From an uncultured Shewanella sp. (GTDB taxonomy: Bacteria; Pseudomonadota; Gammaproteobacteria; Enterobacterales; Shewanellaceae), in NCBI RefSeq assembly GCF_947501225.1, contig NZ_CANMUW010000013.1, forward strand, positions 1-64,000: DNA of 64,000 bases, written 5' to 3'. Position numbers and translations under genes: made by a program. The notes below the pieces were generated by a model, which made no database searches, was not told the origin of the DNA, and was given only the letters and a program-made list of their open reading frames with translations. Shown here in pieces: positions 52,555 to 61,339 of the stretch (position 1 is the first letter of the stretch; each line of letters opens with the position of its first letter).

Positions 52555-53115
52555 TTAGACAAACAGATGCTTAATATTTTTCAGATCGCTCTTACCGTTT
52601 TCCAGATCTTCGGCAGAGAGCCCCGATACTTCATGAGGGAACACTAACCACTCTTCCGACTCATGGATGTAGTAATCAGGTTTCAGCGGAACTGCGGTGT
52701 TCTTTGGCTTGTAGTATGGACAGGCAATACGTACATCCTGAGGCATGTTTAAACGCATCAGCTCTGCCAGCTTCTCTTTAAGCGCATGAACACTGCGACC
52801 GGAATCGAAAACATCATCGACAATCAAGAGCCCGTCGCCTGCATTTGCATTCTCGACGATATAGTGCAAACCGTGAACCTTAATTTGTTTGCTCTGTTGA
52901 TTAATGCCGTAGTAAGAGGAGGTACGAACCGCGATATGATCGGTCTCAATCTCCTTAAAGTCGAAATATTCCTGCACTGCGATGCCTATCGGAGCCCCGC
53001 CACGCCAGATACCAACAATAAACTGCGGACGAAAACCGCTCTCATAAACTTGAGCCGCTAAGCGAAATGAATCTTCGAGTAGCTCTTGTGCTGTAATAAA
53101 GCATTTTTCCGACAT
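52555..53115 (-). CDS. Purine phosphoribosyltransferase family protein
   Basis: 186-aa type I PRTase with the PRPP-binding signature LLIVDDVFDSGRSVHAL (about residue 98) and an early PPi loop in VGIWRGGAPIG (about 36). The hood region and C-terminal YYIHESEEWLVFPHE (with the base-stacking Trp) resemble hypoxanthine/xanthine-guanine salvage enzymes. It is likely cytosolic purine salvage, but the base preference cannot be read by eye. A separate repeat region lies upstream. Confidence 0.85.
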   Translation of the reverse strand: MSEKCFITAQELLEDSFRLAAQVYESGFRPQFIVGIWRGGAPIGIAVQEYFDFKEIETDHIAVRTSSYYGINQQSKQIKVHGLHYIVENANAGDGLLIVDDVFDSGRSVHALKEKLAELMRLNMPQDVRIACPYYKPKNTAVPLKPDYYIHESEEWLVFPHEVSGLSAEDLENGKSDLKNIKHLFV

Positions 53116-53380
53116 CAGACCGTCCCCATCTTGTTATATTAGGTCAACTTGGCAGGTGGGAGCGGACATTCCAAAGACGGGAATGCACCGCAAAATAACC
53201 AGTTTGAAAATATACAGGTTAAAGTGTAGGCACCTACCAGATTTTGGACGCAAATTTTATACTAAAAGTGAATCTAGCGCTGCAAATAAAATGAAAACTT
53301 AGACACATGGCGGCATTTTTCAGCTTTAAATTTACCTCAGCCGGGCTCCCCTCTCTTTACGTCTCCGAAGTACAGTTGAA

Positions 53381-53545
53381 GATGATGGGATAGCCGAAGT
53401 GATAAACAACTCCATGTACAAATCCCACATCTTTTCATCCATGGACAAATAGATAGAGATGATGGGATAGCTAAGTAATAGATAGATCCCTGTACAAATA
53501 CCATATCTTTCCATCCATGGAGATGATGGGATAAGTACATCCATG
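53381..53545. repeat. Imperfect tandem repeats upstream of phosphoribosyltransferase and downstream of phoD
   Basis: Three starts of GATGATGGGATA at 53381, 53458 and 53522 (spacing 77 and 64 bp), each followed by a variant of tcCATGTACAAAtcccacATCTTTTCATCCATGGA; the third unit is cut short. Two short overlapping frames on the minus strand arise from the repeats and are not convincing genes. The unit contains the palindromic CCATGG. Confidence 0.85.
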
Positions 53546-53551
53546 TACAAA

Positions 53552-53573
53552 AAAACCACCCGTAAGGGTGGCT
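53552..53573 (-). terminator. phoD terminator
   Basis: CCACCC-GTAA-GGGTGG, followed on the minus strand by seven T residues, about 30 bp past the phoD stop. Confidence 0.85.
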
Positions 53574-53602
53574 GCTATGTAGGACTTCCGGGTAATAATG
53601 AG

Positions 53603-55369
53603 TTAGTCGGCGGCGACGATCTGTGGCACACCGATTTGAGTGACGGCACTATATGCTTTATCACGATTCTCACTAAACTCGGTCGATAAGATGGTATCGA
53701 CGAAGTGCCAATCACTGCGCACCTGCTCGCTTGTAAACGTTAATACCATAAAGCCCCGGTCACGCAGATTCGTATACTTGAGGCCATCGACCATCTGGGT
53801 CACCCCGGCCTCTGTTGCCTCCTGTTGCTCTTGTGGGATCCCCACATAATACTCCAGTCCCGGAGAGGAGACAGAGCTGGTCGCAAATTCGACACCTACG
53901 GTATCACCGGCGGCATCGGTCAGCTCATTAGCCCAGGCGTTATGGGTATCACCCGCAGCAACGACCAGGTTTACCCCCTTAGACTTGGCAGTGGCTAAGA
54001 TAACCTCACGCTCATAGGCATACCCGTCCCACGCGTCTAAGTTATAGGGCACATTTGGCATCTGCAGCAGCGCCATCGCCTCAGGCGTTAACTTATGTTG
54101 ATTGCCGATCAAAAAGCTATACTCACTGGCGGTTAAGCTAGGGTCGCCCGCCTCGGCACGGGCGGCTAACTGAGCGATAGCCCCTAACTCGGCATATTCG
54201 GCAATACTCAACTTCTGCATAGCGATCGCTGCCGGCAGTGACATCTTCCCCATTAGAACCTGTTGGCCGATCAATTGCCACTTACCCGTTGCGGTTAACA
54301 GGCTTCCCTGCAGCCATTGCAACTGCTCCGCTCCCAACATAGATCGCTCAGTACTGGTCACATCCAAGGTGAACTTTTCGCTATCCATGGCTTGAGTTGC
54401 AGGGTCAATATAGTCTGCGTAGTCCAGAGGCTTGTCTCTGCCCACCACCCGCGTATCCAGCATATGCAGATCCACCAGATCGCCAAAGCTGAATGAGCGG
54501 TAGATCTCCTCATGATTACCTTCACGCCACGGACGGATCGGTAACCACTCAAAATAGGCTTGCAGGGCCCCCGTTTTGCGGTCGACAAACTCCCCTTCGC
54601 CCTCGTTATGGTTCTCGGCGCCATCGGACCAGGCATCGTTAGCGATCTCATGGTCATCCCATACGGTAATAAACGGCACCTTAGCATGTAGTTTCTGCAG
54701 GCTGGCATCGCCGCGATACTGACCATAGCGAGTACGATAGTCACTTAAAGTGAACAGCTCCCCCTCAGGTAGCACTTCACGGCCTAACTCGGCGGCATTC
54801 TCACTGGCATACTCACCGCGGCCATATTCATAGATATAATCACCAAGGTGAAGAACCGCATCCAGCTCATCCTGCCCAGCCGCAAGCTCATAAGCATTAA
54901 AGTGACCGGCCGGAAAGTTAGCACATGACATCACAGCCAATTTTACCGACTCCACCGCCCCCTGAGGCAGGGTACGAGTGACCCCGGTTTCGGTTACGAC
55001 CTCTCCGGAGGAGAAACGGTAGTAATAACGGCTTCCCGCCGCTAAACCTATGGCATCCACCTTGACCGTATAATCACGTTCAGCCGAAGTCGTTGTTTCA
55101 CCATTGGTCACCAGATCGGTGAAGCCTTCGTCGGTGGCGACCTCCCAGGCAACTTTTACCTCGCCCTCCGCTTGGGGGGTTACCCGGGTCCAGAGAATGA
55201 TGGCACTGTGACTGGGATCGCCACTGGCGATACCATGTAAAAAACTAACCTGGCTAACCTCGGTGTCATCATCACTACTACAGCCCATCAGGCCATATGA
55301 CACGACTGCGGCGCCTACACCTTTTGCCGACATTGCTAAAAAATCCCGACGAGAAAAAGACCGTTTCAT
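53603..55369 (-). CDS. phoD: PhoD-family alkaline phosphatase/phosphodiesterase
   Basis: 588-aa secreted metallophosphatase. The leader MKRSFSRRDFLAMSAKG has a twin-arginine motif (SRRDFL) and ends at a lipobox-like GLMGCSS, so it is a Tat-exported lipoprotein. After an N-terminal FN3-like domain (about 35-140) the metallophosphatase core shows SCANFPAGHFNAYE, HLGDYIYEYG, TVWDDHEIAND and VVAAGDTHNAWANEL. It would hydrolyse phosphomono- or diesters in phosphate scavenging. No clear Pho box was recognised upstream. Confidence 0.93.
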   Translation of the reverse strand: MKRSFSRRDFLAMSAKGVGAAVVSYGLMGCSSDDDTEVSQVSFLHGIASGDPSHSAIILWTRVTPQAEGEVKVAWEVATDEGFTDLVTNGETTTSAERDYTVKVDAIGLAAGSRYYYRFSSGEVVTETGVTRTLPQGAVESVKLAVMSCANFPAGHFNAYELAAGQDELDAVLHLGDYIYEYGRGEYASENAAELGREVLPEGELFTLSDYRTRYGQYRGDASLQKLHAKVPFITVWDDHEIANDAWSDGAENHNEGEGEFVDRKTGALQAYFEWLPIRPWREGNHEEIYRSFSFGDLVDLHMLDTRVVGRDKPLDYADYIDPATQAMDSEKFTLDVTSTERSMLGAEQLQWLQGSLLTATGKWQLIGQQVLMGKMSLPAAIAMQKLSIAEYAELGAIAQLAARAEAGDPSLTASEYSFLIGNQHKLTPEAMALLQMPNVPYNLDAWDGYAYEREVILATAKSKGVNLVVAAGDTHNAWANELTDAAGDTVGVEFATSSVSSPGLEYYVGIPQEQQEATEAGVTQMVDGLKYTNLRDRGFMVLTFTSEQVRSDWHFVDTILSTEFSENRDKAYSAVTQIGVPQIVAAD

Positions 55370-55566
55370 TATTATTCCTTTATTTTTTATATCACTTCTA
55401 GTGGTAAGAGGTCTAACTTGCCCCCACTTTGTAACATTGAGATGACATTTTCGCTACAAAAAAATTATCTTAAAATGGTAATCTTGGTAGAATTGTCTAA
55501 TAAAAACTTGGAATTAAGGCTATATTGACAGTAAGAAGTCGATAAACTGTCCATGGAGTAATAACG

Positions 55567-55986
55567 ATGAAAGTAAGCGATATTATGAGCACACAAGTGG
55601 TCTGCATTAGTCACAAGGCCAGCTTAAAAGATGCCCATGAGTTGATGCAGAGCCGAGGAGTACGCCACCTGCCCGTAATATCTGAGTTTGATTCTAAGCT
55701 GGTCGGCATTCTTACACACAAGAAGATGATCAGCACTGTGATGGCCATGATGCATAGGTATGGTGGCAACGCATTGGACAGAAAAGAACGCGGGCAGCTC
55801 GTTGAAAACCTGATGGATACCGAATTTCAAAAACTCACCGATGATGAGCCCCTCTCCATCGTCGTAGAGTACTTTATCGAGAACAAGCTGGGCTGCCTGC
55901 CGGTGGTCAACTCTCAGGGGGGGATTGAGGGCATAGTCACCTCATCAGACTTCGTAAAACTCTGTGCAAACCTGCTGAAACAGTAA
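55567..55986 (+). CDS. Protein of two CBS domains
   Basis: 139-aa cytosolic protein made of a CBS pair: KVSDIMSTQVVCISHKASLKDA then GVRHLPVISEFDSKLVGILTHKKMIS, and LVENLMDTEFQKLTDDEPLSIVV then KLGCLPVVNSQGGIEGIVTSSDFV. Such stand-alone pairs usually bind adenosine nucleotides and regulate partners. The ATG at 55567 is well placed after GGAGTAATAACG. The next gene to the right is on the opposite strand. Confidence 0.88.
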   Translation: MKVSDIMSTQVVCISHKASLKDAHELMQSRGVRHLPVISEFDSKLVGILTHKKMISTVMAMMHRYGGNALDRKERGQLVENLMDTEFQKLTDDEPLSIVVEYFIENKLGCLPVVNSQGGIEGIVTSSDFVKLCANLLKQ

Positions 55987-56015
55987 CACCATCAATAGAC
56001 CAGAGAAGAGATCGA

Positions 56016-56046
56016 CAAAAAGGGGCTGAAATCAGCCCCTTTTTGT
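56016..56046. terminator. Bidirectional terminator between the CBS gene and dld
   Basis: AAAAAGGGGCTGA-AA-TCAGCCCCTTTTT with A and T runs on both sides. Confidence 0.93.
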
Positions 56047-56065
56047 TATTCCAGTTTAATCATGG

Positions 56066-58885
56066 TTAGCCACGAGTACACTCTTCGAGCAGATAGGCCA
56101 GATGGCGATAGGGAACGCCGCTGTGTTGAGTCAGACCAACTTCACACATGCGGTTAGCGTAATAACCCTCTTTCACATCTACAGGGATCAGCTTCTTGAT
56201 GTTGCGCAGTGCACTGGCATTGATCTCAGGCTTATAGAGCCCCTTCTCACCCGCATAGCCACAACATTCGATCCCCGCCGGACGGATAACCTGAGTACAA
56301 CAGGCATCGGCTATCGCGGTCATCTTAGGCTCAACCTTCATGGTACGAGCACTACAGCCAAGATGTAGTGCGGCGTGAGACTTCTTCTTAATAGTCAGCT
56401 TAGGCAAGAGCTTGTCGTGCATAAACTCAACCAGATCCAATATCTCCACCTGCTCAGTCAAAGCTTTATCGCCACCTAAGGTTCGCTTTGTACATGAAAG
56501 TGCATCGATGATCACCGGGAACTTCCCGCCTTGTGTCATGGCAGACACGGCCCTGATCAACTCCAGACGCTTGGCATCGGCATTCTTAAAGTCTCCCTTA
56601 GACTCCCACATCTGGCCGCAGCATAGATCCCGTGTCTTCTGTGGAGTGATGACGTTGTAACCGGCTCGCTCCAGTAAGGTCACCACAACCTCCGGCAGTG
56701 GTCGCTTATCGCTATCTACAGGCGTAGGACCGAACGTACGTCCGCCACAGGCCGGGAAGTAAACCACAGTCTCCTGCCCGGGCTTAGGGGCTGAAACCCT
56801 GGGAAGTTTGCCGCCTTTAGGGAAAGAGGGGTTCCAGTAAGGCACTTCAGAGCTGAGCAATCGTCCAGCCTTCATCATTGTATTGGTGAAGCCGTCGCCG
56901 GTGATCTTATGGATCACACCCAGCATATCGAAGCCGGTACTGATCACCTGGTTTACAACACCGAAATGGTCCGCCTGAAAATCGAGGAACTTCTGCTGAC
57001 CACTGCTGATAGATGGCGTTCTGAGTTTACGCACCAACTGACCCATCTTATTGTCGACCGGACAGGCTATGGTACACAGCTGACAGGCTGCACAGGTATC
57101 GATGACATCATATTTAGCGGCGGCGCGCATCTCTTCGGCAGCCTGTTGCTCACCAACTTGCTCCAACCGGGCAATCTCACGCAAGGTGGCAATCCGCTGT
57201 CGCGGAGTGAAGTTAAGCGCCGAGGTCGGACAGGTCTTCTCGCAGAAGCCACACTCGAGGCACTTATCGACAAAGTTATCGACCTCCGGGCAGGGCTTAA
57301 TGTCTTTAACGTGGATTTTGGGATCATCATTCAAGATGACACCCGGGTTCAGGATCCCCTGAGGATCAAAAATATGCTTGATACTCTTCATCAGAGTATA
57401 AGCTTCCTCCCCCCACTCCATCTCTACATAAGGTGCAACCGCCCGACCTGTACCATGTTCGGCTTTCATCGAACCGTCGTACTTATTAATCACCATCTTG
57501 GCAATTTCATCCATAAAGGCGTGGAAATTGTCAATATCATCCTGAGTCGAGAACCTTGGAGTGATGATGAAGTGGAAGTTACCGGCTAACGCATGCCCAT
57601 AGATACAACCTTCCGGATACCCGAATTTGTGCATCAGCGCGGTAATATCACTCGCAGCGGTGGCCAGGTGTTCAAGCTCAAACGCCACATCTTCAATGAT
57701 AACCGAGGTTCCTTTAGGACGTTCACCCGCAACGATAGGGAACAGCCCCTTACGCATAGCCCAGTACTCACCATATACCTCAGCGTCGCTGGTAAAGCTG
57801 ATCGGACGCAGGAAATCAAACCCTTCAAGCTTAGTCGTCACATCCCGGGTATATAGATCCAAAACATCGGCATCGTCGGCACGGGACTCGATCAACAAGA
57901 TAGCAGAGTGAGGTGGCAACTCAGATAGCCAGTCAGGCATGCCGGGTTTACCGGTAACAGCCTTGATGGATGGCCAGTCGAGTAGTTCGGCCGCCGCGAC
58001 GCTCTCGCCATTGATCAATGGAATGGCGCGAGCCGCGTCCTCCATGTTGTGGAAAACGGCCAGGGCCGAAGCCTTAAACTTAGCTTCGTTGACCGTGTGG
58101 TAGGTCACCTCGTCGATGAAGGCCAGGGTACCTTCCATACCGACCATAAGGTGATTGATGATATCAAAAGGATCGCTGAAATCGACTAAGGCATTGATGC
58201 CGTAACCTGTGGTGTTTTTGATGGAGTACTTCTTACGAATTCTGTCTGCAAGCTTGAGGTTATGACGGGTCTTATGAGCCAGTTGATACACCTCCTCAAG
58301 CAGGTTTGCATGGGACTTGGCGAATGCAACCTTAGACTTTTTACACCCCGTATCAAGCTCGGTACCATCGGCGAACAGCAACTTGGCCGACGCTATGGTC
58401 TGATAACTGTTTTGCGCGGTACCACAACACATGCCCGAGGCGTTGTTAGCCACCATTCCACCCACCATGGCCGACCCAATCGTCGCCGGATCCGGACCGA
58501 TTTTTCGGTTGAGCGGCGCTAATGCGGCGTTGGCGTCGGCACCTATGACGGCAGAACCGAGGGTGATCTTTCTGGCATCCTCGCTGACTTCAATCTTTCT
58601 GAAACCATCATGGCCCAAAATAAGCAAAATACCTTCACCGATAGCCTGACCGGCCAGGCTGGTACCTGCTGCGCGAAATGTCACAGGTGCATTATGTTCA
58701 CGGGCAACGGCTAGCGTGTGTTTAACTTCGTCCATGTTCTCGGCATGAACAACGACTTCCGGAACAATTCTGAAATAGCTGGCGTCGGTTGACCAGGCGA
58801 AGCGGCGAACATATTCATCCGTTACAGGCTTTTCACCCAACTTCTTACGTAAATCACTTACTACAGCTTTATAATTTATCGACAT
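56066..58885 (-). CDS. dld: FAD/Fe-S D-lactate dehydrogenase (Dld-II type)
   Basis: 939-aa membrane-associated enzyme oxidising D-lactate to pyruvate and passing electrons to the quinone pool. The start is the ATG at 58885; the family opening MSINYKAVVSDLRKKLGEKP follows. Domains in order: FAD_binding_4 (about 40-260, with RAAGTSLAGQAIG and GSAMVGGMVANNASGMCCG), FAD-oxidase C (to about 520), two 4Fe-4S sites (CLECGFCEKTCPTS; CAACQLCTIACPVD) and two CCG-type cysteine motifs (CCGQMW, CCGYAG). It follows lldP by 79 bp. LldEFG, which accompany it in S. oneidensis, are absent on this side. Confidence 0.92.
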   Translation of the reverse strand: MSINYKAVVSDLRKKLGEKPVTDEYVRRFAWSTDASYFRIVPEVVVHAENMDEVKHTLAVAREHNAPVTFRAAGTSLAGQAIGEGILLILGHDGFRKIEVSEDARKITLGSAVIGADANAALAPLNRKIGPDPATIGSAMVGGMVANNASGMCCGTAQNSYQTIASAKLLFADGTELDTGCKKSKVAFAKSHANLLEEVYQLAHKTRHNLKLADRIRKKYSIKNTTGYGINALVDFSDPFDIINHLMVGMEGTLAFIDEVTYHTVNEAKFKASALAVFHNMEDAARAIPLINGESVAAAELLDWPSIKAVTGKPGMPDWLSELPPHSAILLIESRADDADVLDLYTRDVTTKLEGFDFLRPISFTSDAEVYGEYWAMRKGLFPIVAGERPKGTSVIIEDVAFELEHLATAASDITALMHKFGYPEGCIYGHALAGNFHFIITPRFSTQDDIDNFHAFMDEIAKMVINKYDGSMKAEHGTGRAVAPYVEMEWGEEAYTLMKSIKHIFDPQGILNPGVILNDDPKIHVKDIKPCPEVDNFVDKCLECGFCEKTCPTSALNFTPRQRIATLREIARLEQVGEQQAAEEMRAAAKYDVIDTCAACQLCTIACPVDNKMGQLVRKLRTPSISSGQQKFLDFQADHFGVVNQVISTGFDMLGVIHKITGDGFTNTMMKAGRLLSSEVPYWNPSFPKGGKLPRVSAPKPGQETVVYFPACGGRTFGPTPVDSDKRPLPEVVVTLLERAGYNVITPQKTRDLCCGQMWESKGDFKNADAKRLELIRAVSAMTQGGKFPVIIDALSCTKRTLGGDKALTEQVEILDLVEFMHDKLLPKLTIKKKSHAALHLGCSARTMKVEPKMTAIADACCTQVIRPAGIECCGYAGEKGLYKPEINASALRNIKKLIPVDVKEGYYANRMCEVGLTQHSGVPYRHLAYLLEECTRG

Positions 58886-58964
58886 TGGAGATATCTCTCT
58901 ACTCGCTATGATTAAGCTCAATCAGAGCCGGGATGTGCGGCTCTGACTGTTCGGGTATCACTTT

Positions 58965-60608
58965 CTAGAAACCACCCCAAAGGAAGGCTATGGTGCCCGC
59001 AATCATGGCGTAGGCTAGTGCTACCGGCATCGTCTTACGGATAATTTCTGACTCTCTTCCCGCCATCCCCACTACGGTTGCGGCGGCAACGACGTTCATT
59101 ACACACATCATGTTTCCGGCGTTAGCACCAATCCCCTGCAAACCCAGTACCATGGCGTGGTTCATGCCTATGTTGTCGGCAACGCTATACTGCAGACCGG
59201 AGAACATCATGTTGGAGAAGGTGGCCGAGCCCGACAGGAAGGCTCCGAAGATCCCTACAATCGGCGATACCCAGGCCCAGACGGCTCCCATAGAGGCGGC
59301 CATAGTATCGGCCAGAGCCACAGGCATAGATGTCAGGCCCGCAGCGTTTTCCCCTGAGTTAAGGAAGATCTTCACCATAGGCACAGATGCACCCAGTGAG
59401 ATGATAGTCGGCACCATAGAGCGGCATGATACCGTCACAGATTCTTTGATTGCCGCAGGCTTCATCTTGAACAGAAAGAAGCCCAGGATACAGACGGCAA
59501 CGAAGAATGCGCCGGGAGCATAGAAAGTGGCAAATCCCGCCTTAAGCTCAGTTCCAAGCAGCCCGGTCCAACTAATGTTAAAGCTAACCAACCAGGCTTT
59601 GAGAGGAGCTACTACACGTGACAATACCAGCAGTGCAGCCATGACCAGATATGGGGTCCATGCCGCAACCTGAGAAAACTGTGTTTTCCCCTCGACCTTA
59701 CCGGCCCTGTGGGATGGAGCATCTGCAAAGTCATTCCAGGGCTGCTCAGGCAGCAGGTAACCCTTCTTAGCAACCGGAATAACCATTGCCATACCGACCA
59801 GTGCGCCGATAACCGATGGGAACTCAGGACCGGCAAAGTAGTTGATCATCCAGGCCGGAACGGTAAATGCGAGACCCGCGAACAGGGCAAATTTCCAGAT
59901 GGCAAAGCCTTCGGCGAATGATTTGTTACGACCGAAGAAGCCGGTCAGCAAGGAGACGATAACCAAGGGGATCAGGGTACCGGTGACCATATCTATGGTG
60001 ATCATATGCATGGCAATAAACTGAGCATAGTCTGCGAAACTACCGCCGTGCTCGGCAATCTGTGCAGCGGCCATATTAACGCCGCCAGAGGTCAGTCCCT
60101 GCTCCATACCAAACAGTACAGGCAGACCGATGGCACCGAATGATACAGAGGCAGAATCCGCAATAAGGGCAACAACCGCGGCAGCAATAGGTGGAATTCC
60201 CAATAACACCAACAGTGGCGCGCCGATGGCAGCCGGTGTACCGAAGCCGGCACTACCTTCGATGAATGAGCCGAATAACCAACAGATGATGATGACCTGC
60301 ACACGGGCATCGGCACTGATGTTGGTGAAACCTGCACGAATGGTATCCATCGCACCGGAGTATTTTAGTGTATTAAGCAGGAATACGGCACCGAAGATGA
60401 TGCTCAATGGTGTCAAGGCCGCAAGCAGGCCTTCGACGACAGACGCCGCCAAGAAAGTGCTATCCATCTGCCAGATAAACACGGCGGCCAGGCCGGTTAA
60501 GATAGCAGAGATGGGCATGGCCCGTGATGCAGGCATCTTCAGTAATACTAGAAATAGCATTACGCTGATCACCGGCGTTAAACTTGCGAGTAGTTGAATA
60601 AAGGTCAT
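58965..60608 (-). CDS. lldP: L-lactate/D-lactate permease LldP
   Basis: Inner-membrane proton-coupled lactate importer, 547 aa with about 13-14 helices. The family pattern is seen in EGSAGFGTPAAIGAPLLVLLG, SASVSFGAIGLPVLFGMEQGL and ANAGNMMCVMNVVAAATVVGM. The ATG at 60608 follows AAGAGGCAAGC. First gene of the lldP-dld pair; glycolate could also be carried by this family. Confidence 0.94.
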   Translation of the reverse strand: MTFIQLLASLTPVISVMLFLVLLKMPASRAMPISAILTGLAAVFIWQMDSTFLAASVVEGLLAALTPLSIIFGAVFLLNTLKYSGAMDTIRAGFTNISADARVQVIIICWLFGSFIEGSAGFGTPAAIGAPLLVLLGIPPIAAAVVALIADSASVSFGAIGLPVLFGMEQGLTSGGVNMAAAQIAEHGGSFADYAQFIAMHMITIDMVTGTLIPLVIVSLLTGFFGRNKSFAEGFAIWKFALFAGLAFTVPAWMINYFAGPEFPSVIGALVGMAMVIPVAKKGYLLPEQPWNDFADAPSHRAGKVEGKTQFSQVAAWTPYLVMAALLVLSRVVAPLKAWLVSFNISWTGLLGTELKAGFATFYAPGAFFVAVCILGFFLFKMKPAAIKESVTVSCRSMVPTIISLGASVPMVKIFLNSGENAAGLTSMPVALADTMAASMGAVWAWVSPIVGIFGAFLSGSATFSNMMFSGLQYSVADNIGMNHAMVLGLQGIGANAGNMMCVMNVVAAATVVGMAGRESEIIRKTMPVALAYAMIAGTIAFLWGGF

Positions 60609-61009
60609 GCTTGCCTCTTATTATCCTGTTTTGTTACTTAGCGTTATTTTCAGATACTAGTGGAACTGTTGACTCGTTGGTCTCATGTTCGCCTGAAGCA
60701 AGAGCCCGCGAGGGCTGGTACCCGACAAACATATTTTTAACCTGCGGCTAATGATATGGTTTCATGAGGGCGTTTTTTATCCGTGTTTGCACCTAACACC
60801 ACTAAGGGTTTACACGTAGTTCCCCCCTTATCCCTGTATTCCGGCTTGCTGATTTTTGGCAGGCGACTCGGACAACAGGCACTTTTACCCCATTAATACA
60901 GTTACTTATAGACACACCATTTTAGAGCGAGGCAAGGTGTTTCTTGCTCTAATTGTAGACAGCCGGCAATATGATGCAGATCAATTTTGGAGCGATTAAC
61001 TGTGAAATC

Positions 61010-61027
61010 TGTTACCGACAGGTAACA
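61010..61027. promoter_or_regulatory. Operator-like palindrome TGTTACC-N4-GGTAACA
   Basis: Perfect 7-bp arms spaced by 4 bp, typical of a dimeric transcription factor site. It sits 312 bp upstream of the sensor-kinase gene and about 400 bp upstream of lldP. Confidence 0.55.
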
Positions 61028-61168
61028 AGAGAAGGCGAGAGCCCTGCAAACAGCCGCAAAATAATCCATCCGGATAGCCGTTATCAGGGTTATACAGCTT
61101 CCATTTTTGTATTATTTGATAAAAAGGGCTACATATTCTAAATGTTGATCATCGTGAGTGCGTGGTTG

Positions 61169-61191
61169 CTGCGCCGTTACTAACGGCGCAG
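61169..61191. terminator. Strong hairpin, terminator-like, ahead of the sensor-kinase gene
   Basis: CTGCGCCGTTA-C-TAACGGCGCAG has perfect 11-bp arms followed by TTATTT. It could end a small transcript reading rightward or act as a leader structure. Confidence 0.5.
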
Positions 61192-61339
61192 TTATTTAGC
61201 CTAACTTTGATTTACTCCCCCTAAACAAGGGGGATTTGTTGCGACTTGGTGGTTGATTAACTGTTAATATAACCGCCGCTTTGCGGGTGCAGCGTTTGCG
61301 GCTGTGGTGTTCCCGGATATTGAGGAGTAGTTAACAGCG

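Larger units (their letters stand above)
60609..61339. promoter_or_regulatory. Regulatory interval between lldP and the sensor-kinase gene
   Basis: 730 bp without a coding frame of note. It contains several dyads: GTGTT-N7-AACAC at 60783-60799, TGTTACC-N4-GGTAACA at 61010-61027 (with a CRP-like TGTGA-N6-TTACC overlapping at 61001-61016), and the strong hairpin at 61169. It must hold the promoters of both divergent operons; I cannot assign the operators to known regulators. Confidence 0.55.

Noticed and set aside
53332..53559. Two overlapping minus-strand frames of 67 and 75 codons
   Set aside because: Both arise from the tandem repeats, use different frames over the same DNA, and lack ribosome-binding sites.
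56909..57589. 226-codon plus-strand frame opposite dld
   Set aside because: It is a long antisense shadow of the D-lactate dehydrogenase gene, whose domains and cysteine motifs are intact on the minus strand.
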